Assembly: GCA_035541035.1 (NCBI GenBank) | Contig: DATLFO010000142.1 | Location: 1-19,949 of the forward strand | DNA: 19,949 bases | Direction of reading: 5' to 3' | Source: DASWHR01 sp035541035 | GTDB taxonomy: Bacteria; Actinomycetota; AC-67 | Shown: positions 13,819 through 19,949 of the stretch, in pieces | Position numbering within the stretch: the first letter of the stretch is position 1 | Layout: the number at the start of each line of letters is the position of its first letter | Notes under the pieces: generated by a model | What the model was told of the DNA's origin: nothing | Database searches by the model: none | Seen by the model: only the letters and a program-made list of their open reading frames with translations | Translations under genes and position numbers: made by a program

Positions 13819-15261
13819 TCAGCCCAGGTACAGAAAGCCGAATCCCTCGTCGCGAAACGCGATGCCGGCCTTCTCGAGCGCCTCGCTGTAGTCCCCCGTG
13901 CATTCCGGGTCGGACTCCTCCATCCCGTGATCGGCCAGCACGACGTAGGCCGTGTCGTCGTCACCGATCGCGTCCATGATCTCACCGAGCCGCGCGTCGG
14001 TGTCCCGCAGCGCCGCGTGCCCGATGTCGCTGTAGGGGCCGCCGGCGTGGTTGCCGGCGTCGTTGAGGATCAGGTTGACCCACATGAACCGCGGACGCGG
14101 GTTGCCGGCGTCGCCGCGCCACAACGCTCCCGCCTGCTGCACCGCCATGTAGTCGGCCGCGGTTGACCATGCGTACTCGGGCTTGGTCCGGACGAACGTC
14201 TGGGTCGCGCCGGGGATCGCGGTCGGGTCCGGCAGCGCGGTCTGCAGACGCTGGACGACCTCTCCCCCGTCGCGGACCGCGTCGAAGGTCGCGTAGGACG
14301 CGCCGCGGTCGCAGGGCTCGTTGATCGAGGCGGTGAAGCCCGCGCCGCTGCGCGCGAGCGCCTCGTAGACGGTCTCGACGTCGGAGGCGATCTCGTTGCG
14401 GGCCAGATGCCAGGTCGCGGGCGAATTGGTGTTGACGGCCCGGCCGGTGGCGCGCTCGTAGTAGGCGTTGTGCAGCACCCCGTGCACGCCCGGGTGCACG
14501 CCCGTGAGCGCGGTGGTGTGGTTGGCGAGCGTGACCGTCGGGAACGAGGCGATCAGTCCGTGCTCGTAGACGGTGCCGGCATCCATCAGCTTCGCGGTGT
14601 TGGGAAGCTCGCCGGCGCGCGCCATCGCGTAGAGCACGTTCGCGTTGGTGCCGTCGCACAGGAATGCCACCACCCGCTTCGGCGGGTCGTCCAGATCGAG
14701 GATCTCCTCCAGCACGCGGCCGTGCTGCCGCGCGATCAGCGGCCCGTCCGGCCGGGGCCGGCCGCCGGCCAGCAGCGTCAGCGTCGGCGCGATGTCCACC
14801 ATGCGCGCGGCGCGCGGGATCGAGCCGAGGCGGCGGATGCCGCGGCCGGCCGCGATCAGCGGCGCACGCGACTGGATCAGGTTGGGTGAGCCGTGCTCGC
14901 CGCGGTGGCCGCCCCGCTCCTCCCAGTTGTGGGCGGGCGTGTGCACCACCGCGATGTCGGGCGCGTGCGGGTGGTCGAACAGGTGCGCGATGTTGTCGTA
15001 GGCGAACGGGTAGTGGTTGGCGCGGTTGGACGGCCGCACGTTCGCGCGCTCGGCCTCCAGCGGGCTCATCGCGCCGGGATCGCCGTGCTCGAGCGGGTTG
15101 CGGCCGTTCATGTGCAGCGGCCCCTGCGCGGTGAAAGCGACCATGCCGTCCCGGGCGTGGGCCTCGACGATCCCGTTTCGCATGCACAGCACGAGATCCA
15201 CGATCCCGTCGCACTCGTCGCCGGTCAGGATCGCGATCGCATCGTCGAGCCGGTCGCTCAT
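13819..15261 (-). CDS. Alkaline-phosphatase-superfamily phosphodiesterase with permuted motif order
   Basis: A 480-aa protein of the type I phosphodiesterase/nucleotide pyrophosphatase clan (PF01663). The motifs that open a normal family member lie in the second half: metal ligand Asp203 (VVAFLCDGTN), nucleophile Thr244 (FPTVTLANHTTALTG), Asp401/His405 (NDAGNHAGGP), Asp444/His445 (LADHGME). The remaining metal ligand and the closing segment, normally C-terminal, lie in the first half: His123 (GEHGSPN), APLIAAG (133-139) and MVDIAPTLTLLAGG (154-167). The chain ends at FGFLYLG and begins DDAIAILTGDE, which in canonical order would be consecutive. No signal peptide is visible, so it is probably cytoplasmic. 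It is divergent from the GH38 mannosidase over 26 bp. ATG 15261 lies 10 nt after a TATAGT -10. Substrate unknown; the superfamily assignment is firm. Confidence 0.88.
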   Translation of the reverse strand: MSDRLDDAIAILTGDECDGIVDLVLCMRNGIVEAHARDGMVAFTAQGPLHMNGRNPLEHGDPGAMSPLEAERANVRPSNRANHYPFAYDNIAHLFDHPHAPDIAVVHTPAHNWEERGGHRGEHGSPNLIQSRAPLIAAGRGIRRLGSIPRAARMVDIAPTLTLLAGGRPRPDGPLIARQHGRVLEEILDLDDPPKRVVAFLCDGTNANVLYAMARAGELPNTAKLMDAGTVYEHGLIASFPTVTLANHTTALTGVHPGVHGVLHNAYYERATGRAVNTNSPATWHLARNEIASDVETVYEALARSGAGFTASINEPCDRGASYATFDAVRDGGEVVQRLQTALPDPTAIPGATQTFVRTKPEYAWSTAADYMAVQQAGALWRGDAGNPRPRFMWVNLILNDAGNHAGGPYSDIGHAALRDTDARLGEIMDAIGDDDTAYVVLADHGMEESDPECTGDYSEALEKAGIAFRDEGFGFLYLG

Positions 15262-15271
15262 CGGTGCGACG

Positions 15272-15279
15272 ACTATACT
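15272..15279. promoter_or_regulatory. Overlapping divergent -10 elements (phosphodiesterase / GH38)
   Basis: ACTATACT contains TATACT on plus (15274-15279), ending 8 nt before the mannosidase ATG, and TATAGT on minus (15277-15272), ending 10 nt before the phosphodiesterase ATG. Both transcripts would be leaderless or nearly so. The entire intergenic region is 26 bp, so the -35 zone of each gene lies inside the other gene. Confidence 0.6.
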
Positions 15280-15287
15280 CGTCGGAC

Positions 15288-18059
15288 ATGCCTGCGCGGA
15301 CGATCTTGCACGTGCTGCCCCATACGCATTGGGACCGCGAATGGTACGAGCCGTTCGAGAGCTACCGGTTCCGCTTGGTCCGCACCGTCGACGCGCTGCT
15401 GGACCTGCTCGACGTGCGGCCCGGGTTTCACTTCCATTTCGACGGACAGACCGCCGCGATCGAGGACTACCTCGCCGTGCGTCCCGAGGCTGCGCCTCGC
15501 GTTGCCGCGCACGTCGCGGCGGGACGCTTGCTGGTCGGGCCGTTCCGCATCCTGATGGACGAGTTCCTGTGCTCGCCCGAGACGATCGTGCGCAACCTCC
15601 GGCAAGGGCTGGCGACCGCGACCCGGCTCGGGGTGCGGCCGCGCATCGGCTACATCCCCGACTCGTTCGGCCACGTCGCGCAGATGCCGCAGATCCTTCG
15701 GCTCGCCGGCATGCAGGATGCGCTCGTGTGGCGCGGCGTGCCCGCCGCGATCGACCGTCCCGCCTTCACCTGGGTCGCGCCGGACGGCACCGAGATCCGC
15801 ACGCTCTACATGGCCACGTCGTACTCGAACGCGGCGACCCTGCCCGAGACCTTCGAGGACCTGATGGTGCGGGCCAAGCGCATCGTGGCCGACATGGAGC
15901 CGTTCCGGCCCGAGGGCGTCGTGCTCGCGATGAACGGCAGCGACCATCTCGCGCCGTCGGCGACGCTGCCGGCGGCGCTCGATCAGGCCAACGAACGCCA
16001 GGACGAGATCGAGTTTCGCATCGCGCCGCTCGCCACCTACGCGGCGGACGCGCCGCGCGAGAACCTGCCGCGCTGGCACGGGGAGATGCGCTCCAGCGCG
16101 CGCGCCAACGTGCTGATGGGCGTGCTGTCGGCGCGCATGCCGCTCAAGCAGGCCGAGCTGGCCGCGTCCCGCATGCTGGAGCGCTACGCCGAGCCGCTCG
16201 CCGCGATCGCCGGCTTTGACCCGGGCGGCATGCTCGACGAGGCGTGGCTCGGCATGGTGGAGAACAGCGCGCACGACTCGGTCTGCGGATGCGGGATCGA
16301 CGCGGTCGCCTTCGCCGTCGCCTCGCGCTACGAGCGGGCCGAGCGCATCGGCGCTGGCGTGCGCGACACGGCGCTGCAGATGCTCGCCGAGCGCGCGGCC
16401 GTTGCCGCGCCCGACGGACGGCCCGACACCGAAGGCGTGCTGCTGTGGAACCCGTCGCCGTTTTCGCGGGCCGGCGTGTGCGAAGCGGTGATGGCGCTGC
16501 CGGGCCACGGCGGCGACGCCGAGCTCGCCGGGCCGGATGGCTCGCGCCACCCGGTGCAGCGCCTGGCCGAGACCGAGCAGGTCGTGGTGGACATGGTGCT
16601 GCGCGGCGCGGAGCTCGCGCGCATCGTGCCGACGATTCACTCGCGCATGATGGGCACGCTCTCCGTGAACGCGATGACGCTCACCGACGGCCGCGTGCGC
16701 ACGGTGCGTCTCGAGCTCGGCCCGATCCCCGTCGGGCACTTCGACGTCGAGGCCGCCAAACGCGAGGTCGAGGAGGCCGCGAAGCGCTCACCGCGCGCGA
16801 AGTTCCACGTGATCGGAAACGGACCGCCGCTCGCGCGGCTGCTGGTGGACGCGCCCGAGACCGGCGGGCTCGGCTGGACGACGCTGTTTCCCGTCGCGGC
16901 CGAAGCCCCGGCGCCGACGCGCGTGTCCGCCGAAAGCTCGACGATCTCGAACGAGCACGTGCGCGTCACGCTCGACGAGCAGGGCCGTGCGACCGTCGAG
17001 GCTGCGGGCATGCGTCTGGACGGCATCGGGCTCGTGGACGGAGGCGAGGCGGGTGACGAGTACACCTACTCGCCGCCGGCGCGTGACACGGTCGTGAGCG
17101 AGCCGCGATCGTGCACCAACGAGATCGTGTCCACCGGCCCGCTCGAGGCGCGCATCCGCTCGTGGCAGACCTGGCGCGTGCCCGCCGCGCTCGATCCGTC
17201 CCGCACGCGCCGCGCGCGGCGCACCGTCGAGATGCCCGTCGTCGTCGAGTGGGCGGTGCGCGCCGGCGAGCCGTTCGCGCGCGTGGACGTGCGTGTGGAC
17301 AACACCGCCGCCGATCATCGCCTTCGCCTGCACGTGCCGCTGCCCGGCCGCGTCGAGGGCTCGCACGCCGACACCGCCTTCCACGTCACCGCCCGCGGGC
17401 TCGACGGCGAAAGCGGCTACGAGCACGCCACGCCGACGTTCCCGTCGCGGCGCTGGGTGGATACGAGCGACGGAGCCCGCGGCGTCGCGGTGCTCCACAC
17501 CGGAACGCCCGAGTACGAGATCACCGGCGGAACGCAGATCGCGGTGACGCTGCTCCGCTGCGTCGGCTGGCTGTCCCGTCAGGACCTGACGACGCGGTCG
17601 GGTCCGGCCGGGCCGATGCTGGCCGCGCCCGGCGCGCAGCTGATAGGCCCGCACACGTTCTCGCTCGCCGTGTATCCCCACGAGGGCGACTGGCATGCCG
17701 GCAACGTGCCCCGCGTCGCCGAGACGTTCGGCCATCCGTTCGCCGCGCTCGCGCTCCGCCCGCACGACGGCGACCTTCCGCCATCCGGGTCGGCATTGCG
17801 CGTCGAGCCCGCCTCGGTGCAGCTTTCCGCGCTGGAGCGGCGTGGCGGCGCCTGGGAGGCGCGGATCTACAACGCCTCGGACGCGGCCTGCGAGGCGCGG
17901 CTGTCGGCGGGCGCGCCGCTCGCGGCGCACGAGGCCTGGACGGTGGACCTGACGGGCGAGCGCGCGACGCCGCTGCCGTGCGACGCGGGCACGATCTCGC
18001 TCGTGCTCAGGCCCTGGCAAATCGAAACCGTCCGATTTGTGCCGCGCGAAGCGACCTGA
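15288..18059 (+). CDS. GH38 alpha-mannosidase
   Basis: A 923-aa glycoside hydrolase family 38 enzyme, a retaining exo-alpha-mannosidase. The zinc site is complete: His14 and Asp16 (LPHTHWDREWYEPF), Asp125 (YIPDSFGHVAQMP, also the nucleophile) and His329 (ENSAHDSVCGCGID). Asp219 in MNGSDH is the likely acid/base. The N-terminal barrel (about 1-270) is followed by the three-helix domain (about 270-370) and beta-sandwich domains ending RPWQIETVRF. The length is usual for bacterial GH38. There is no signal peptide, so it works on imported or cytoplasmic mannosides. ATG 15288 is preferred over an upstream in-frame ATG (15264) because the -10 lies between them and the HTHWD motif follows at the usual distance. 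It shares a promoter region with the phosphodiesterase. Confidence 0.96.
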   Translation: MPARTILHVLPHTHWDREWYEPFESYRFRLVRTVDALLDLLDVRPGFHFHFDGQTAAIEDYLAVRPEAAPRVAAHVAAGRLLVGPFRILMDEFLCSPETIVRNLRQGLATATRLGVRPRIGYIPDSFGHVAQMPQILRLAGMQDALVWRGVPAAIDRPAFTWVAPDGTEIRTLYMATSYSNAATLPETFEDLMVRAKRIVADMEPFRPEGVVLAMNGSDHLAPSATLPAALDQANERQDEIEFRIAPLATYAADAPRENLPRWHGEMRSSARANVLMGVLSARMPLKQAELAASRMLERYAEPLAAIAGFDPGGMLDEAWLGMVENSAHDSVCGCGIDAVAFAVASRYERAERIGAGVRDTALQMLAERAAVAAPDGRPDTEGVLLWNPSPFSRAGVCEAVMALPGHGGDAELAGPDGSRHPVQRLAETEQVVVDMVLRGAELARIVPTIHSRMMGTLSVNAMTLTDGRVRTVRLELGPIPVGHFDVEAAKREVEEAAKRSPRAKFHVIGNGPPLARLLVDAPETGGLGWTTLFPVAAEAPAPTRVSAESSTISNEHVRVTLDEQGRATVEAAGMRLDGIGLVDGGEAGDEYTYSPPARDTVVSEPRSCTNEIVSTGPLEARIRSWQTWRVPAALDPSRTRRARRTVEMPVVVEWAVRAGEPFARVDVRVDNTAADHRLRLHVPLPGRVEGSHADTAFHVTARGLDGESGYEHATPTFPSRRWVDTSDGARGVAVLHTGTPEYEITGGTQIAVTLLRCVGWLSRQDLTTRSGPAGPMLAAPGAQLIGPHTFSLAVYPHEGDWHAGNVPRVAETFGHPFAALALRPHDGDLPPSGSALRVEPASVQLSALERRGGAWEARIYNASDAACEARLSAGAPLAAHEAWTVDLTGERATPLPCDAGTISLVLRPWQIETVRFVPREAT

Positions 18060-18073
18060 AGCTTTGGCACAAT
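18036..18073 (+). promoter_or_regulatory. Inverted repeat and -10 of the M15 peptidase gene
   Basis: CACAAT (18068-18073) ends 7 nt before GTG 18081, consistent with a leaderless transcript. TTGTGCC (18037-18043) and GGCACAA (18066-18072) form an inverted repeat that covers the mannosidase stop codon and the -10, so a protein bound there, or a hairpin in the mannosidase mRNA, would affect both genes. Confidence 0.45.
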
Positions 18074-18080
18074 CGTCTCG

Positions 18081-19169
18081 GTGACCCTTCCCCGCGTGCT
18101 TGTCCTTGCGGTCGCGCTGAGCGCGGCCGCTTCGTCGTGCAGCGCCGGTCCGCCGCCCCCCGAGCGCACCCGCACCGTCATCGTGCACGCGGCCAAGGCG
18201 CTTCCGTCCTCGTTGCCGTCCACGCTCGAGGAGATGCAGGGCGTCAAATGGATTCGCGTCGCGACCACCGCGATGGTCAACCTCGTCAAGGTCGAGGGCG
18301 GCAAGCTGCTCCAGCCCCGGGCCCCATCGAGCGTGCTGCCGTTCTCGATCGGTGCGGCCGAGCCGCTCCCCGCCGACGGCGATGCGGTCTCGGCGTGGCT
18401 GGCGCAGGGCACGGCGGTCCTATCCACGGCGTCGGCGCGGCTTCGCGGCCTGCGGCCCGGCGGCGCGATCACGGTCGGGCTCGGCGACAAGCGCGAGCGC
18501 ATCGTCATCGGCGGCGTGCGGGACGACGCGCGCACCAGCGGCGTCGAGGCGCTCGTTCCGCTCGCAGTGGCGAGCCGCCTCGGCGTGACCGAGGTGCGGC
18601 AGGTAGTCGTCGAGGTGACCGAGTCGGGCTCCGCGCCGCTCCAGGACACCGCCCGCATGCTTGCCGCGCCGGTGCCGGTCCGTGTGGGATCGCGTGAGGA
18701 CGTCGCGACGCCCGATGCCGGAAAGCTGCTCTCGCTCGCCGAGATCAAGGAACGCTTCGGCGAGTTCTCCTTCGTGGACGTACCGGGCCGCTGGCTCGAG
18801 CCGGACCCGGCATGGGAGGAGGCCAACATCGCGACGCAGCACGTCCCGATCCTGGGACGGATGCGGTGCCACAAGAAGGTCATGGGGCCGCTGACGGCCG
18901 CGATGCTCGAGGTGCAAGCTGCTGGCCTGGAGCATCTGGTCGTCGAGCCGTCGTTCTGTTACGCGCCGCGTGTCCAGTTCGGCGACGCCCGGTCGATCTC
19001 GCGTCACACTTGGGGCATCGCCGTGGACATCAACCCGACCGGCAACGCATTCGGCGACGAGCCGACGCAGGATCCGCGGCTGGTGGCGATCATGGCGAAG
19101 CACGGATTCTCGTGGGGCGGCGTGTGGATGACGCCCGACGGCATGCACTTCGAATACACGGGCCTGTAA
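18081..19169 (+). CDS. Lipoprotein with C-terminal M15 (VanY/endolysin-type) peptidase domain
   Basis: A 362-aa exported protein. The signal peptide ends in a lipobox-like AASSC with Cys20. Residues about 55-215 (AITVGLGDKRERIVIGGVRDD, then ALVPLAVASRLGV, quoted in parts) resemble the soluble periplasmic core of MacB/FtsX permeases, but there are no transmembrane helices. Residues about 265-362 are an M15 zinc peptidase domain: His309 and Asp316 (SRHTWGIAVDIN), then Asp353 as probable base and His356 (PDGMHFEY). The domain cleaves peptidoglycan stem peptides in known relatives (D,D-carboxypeptidase or L-Ala-D-Glu endopeptidase). It would be tethered outside the membrane. GTG 18081 is set by the leaderless -10. 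The ECF sigma gene follows after 60 bp. Confidence 0.85.
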   Translation: MTLPRVLVLAVALSAAASSCSAGPPPPERTRTVIVHAAKALPSSLPSTLEEMQGVKWIRVATTAMVNLVKVEGGKLLQPRAPSSVLPFSIGAAEPLPADGDAVSAWLAQGTAVLSTASARLRGLRPGGAITVGLGDKRERIVIGGVRDDARTSGVEALVPLAVASRLGVTEVRQVVVEVTESGSAPLQDTARMLAAPVPVRVGSREDVATPDAGKLLSLAEIKERFGEFSFVDVPGRWLEPDPAWEEANIATQHVPILGRMRCHKKVMGPLTAAMLEVQAAGLEHLVVEPSFCYAPRVQFGDARSISRHTWGIAVDINPTGNAFGDEPTQDPRLVAIMAKHGFSWGGVWMTPDGMHFEYTGL

Positions 19170-19216
19170 GGAAACCCACCGATCCTTGCAACACGACGCG
19201 GCTCTGGTTCGTCGTT

Positions 19217-19222
19217 CATAGT
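19217..19222 (+). promoter_or_regulatory. Possible -10 deciding the sigma-factor start
   Basis: CATAGT ends 7 nt before ATG 19230. GTG 19221 lies within the hexamer and ATG 19224 directly follows it, which favours ATG 19230 as the start if this is the promoter. A GGAAAC at 19170-19175 is an ECF-like -35 candidate for a different, autoregulated promoter, but I see no convincing partner. Confidence 0.35.
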
Positions 19223-19229
19223 GATGGCA

Positions 19230-19724
19230 ATGGTCGGCGTTTCGCGCGAAGGCCTCTCCGAGCCGGTCTCCGGACGGCTTGCGGGCCTGTACGCCCTCTA
19301 CGGGCACGACCTCAAGCGGCTCGCCTTTCTGATGACCGGCGATGCAAGCCTCGCCGAGGACTTGATGCACGACGCGTTCCTGCGCATGGCCGGCCGCCTC
19401 GGCCATCTTCGCCAGGAAGACCGCGCGCTCGCGTACCTGCGCAAGACCGTGATCAACCTGGTTCGCGATCGCGGCCGTCGCCGTGACCAGACGCCGCTGC
19501 CCGACCCGCCGCACGAACGAGACCTCGATGCCGAGCAGGACCTGCGCGACCTGCTGATGACGATCCCCGCGCGGCAGCGAGCCGCACTGGTCTTGCGCTA
19601 CTACCTCGACCTGCCCGACGACGAGGCCGCCGACGTGCTGCGGTGCCGCCCCGCAACGGTTCGCTCGCTCGTGGCGCGCGGACTGTCGGCCCTTCGAATC
19701 AACAGCGAGGACGACCATGGATGA
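19230..19724 (+). CDS. SigE-family ECF RNA polymerase sigma factor
   Basis: A 164-aa group IV sigma factor. Region 2 (about 15-85) shows LYALYGHDLKRLAFLMTGD, then AEDLMHDAFLRM and AYLRKTVINLVRDRGRRR, the core-binding and -10-recognition helices. Region 4 (about 108-160) shows IPARQRAALVLRYYLDLPDDEAADVL and the helix-turn-helix ATVRSLVARGLSALR for the -35. Regions 1 and 3 are absent, as in ECFs. It directs RNA polymerase to a small regulon in response to its anti-sigma. In-frame starts at 19221 and 19224 would add up to three residues. The stop overlaps the next gene by 8 nt, so the pair is coupled. Regulon unknown. Confidence 0.93.
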   Translation: MVGVSREGLSEPVSGRLAGLYALYGHDLKRLAFLMTGDASLAEDLMHDAFLRMAGRLGHLRQEDRALAYLRKTVINLVRDRGRRRDQTPLPDPPHERDLDAEQDLRDLLMTIPARQRAALVLRYYLDLPDDEAADVLRCRPATVRSLVARGLSALRINSEDDHG

Positions 19725-19949
19725 GCGACTGTTTCGCGAGCGGCTGGCACGCGCCGCCGGGCGCGTTCCGCCTCCGGCAACCGACCTTCAGGATCTGCGT
19801 CGGCGCGGCCATCGCCGCGCGGCCCGCACGATCGTCGCGGCCCTCGCGGCCGTCGCGCTGGTGACCGCCGGCGTCTCGACCGTCGCGCTCACGCGCACGG
19901 CCCGCCGAGCCGAACCGGTCACCCCACCGGCCGCGACCGGTCCCTGTGA
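19717..19949 (+). CDS. Probable membrane anti-sigma factor, 5' part only
   Basis: An open frame from ATG 19717 runs to the window end (77 codons, no stop in frame; the final TGA is in another frame). It encodes a short basic cytoplasmic segment (MDERLFRERLARAAG, then RRRGHRRAART), a single helix at about residues 44-62 (IVAALAAVALVTAGVSTVAL) and the start of an Ala/Pro-rich extracellular part. The position, 8-nt overlap with the sigma gene and topology suggest its anti-sigma partner. The N-terminus is too short for, and lacks, the HxxxCxxC zinc-finger of classical ASD anti-sigmas, so the sigma-binding mode would be different, or this is another membrane partner. Confidence 0.7.
   Translation, partial: MDERLFRERLARAAGRVPPPATDLQDLRRRGHRRAARTIVAALAAVALVTAGVSTVALTRTARRAEPVTPPAATGPC

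Noticed and set aside
19947..19949. Terminal TGA as stop of the anti-sigma-like gene
   Set aside because: It is out of frame; the in-frame codon is TGT followed by an incomplete GA, so the gene continues beyond the window.

Overview
The window is about 70% G+C and densely coded on both strands. The gene content (a DUF2342/zincin_2-type metallohydrolase, a SigE-like ECF sigma factor, a secreted PDZ/Lon-type protease, many lipoproteins) and the heavy use of GTG starts and leaderless-looking promoters suggest a chromosomal segment of an actinobacterium (Actinomycetota). I cannot place the class. I see no tRNA or rRNA gene, CRISPR array, insertion sequence or phage module, so this looks like ordinary chromosome rather than an island.

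Layout. 1-4425 (minus): a secreted PDZ/Lon-type serine protease, then a large membrane histidine kinase overlapping a FecR-like lipoprotein cut by the window edge; the kinase promoter carries two inverted repeats. 4586-4930 (plus): a small two-helix membrane protein. 4973-8454 (minus): a nucleotide-sugar-epimerase-like SDR, a divergent MreB, and a membrane-anchored subtilase whose start overlaps the mreB stop. 8522-10413 (plus): zincin_2 metallohydrolase plus a DUF72 protein, translationally coupled. 10430-13334 (minus): a lipoprotein, a YgjP/SprT-like metallopeptidase, a VOC/methylmalonyl-CoA-epimerase-like protein and a crotonase. The 312-bp gap between the last two holds a plus-strand promoter, a structured RNA candidate and a U-tract terminator. 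13413-13745 (plus): a small three-helix membrane protein, ending at a strong bidirectional terminator. 13819-18059: an alkaline-phosphatase-superfamily phosphodiesterase and a GH38 alpha-mannosidase, divergent from a 26-bp gap with overlapping -10 elements. 18081-19949 (plus): an M15 peptidase lipoprotein, an ECF sigma factor and the start of its probable membrane anti-sigma partner.

Two themes run through the window. First, most lead genes have no Shine-Dalgarno sequence; a -10-like hexamer ends 6-10 nt before the start codon, as expected for leaderless mRNAs. In two divergent pairs the opposing -10 hexamers overlap. Internal or coupled genes (DUF72, crotonase, the 110-aa membrane protein) have good Shine-Dalgarno sequences instead. 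Second, several enzymes keep their fold signature but change key residues: MreB, the SDR, the VOC protein and the crotonase.

The most unusual items are (1) the phosphodiesterase, whose motif order is circularly permuted relative to the canonical family, (2) the stand-alone RNA candidate at about 12446-12540, and (3) an MreB that lacks the Glu implicated in ATP hydrolysis and is coupled to a subtilase.
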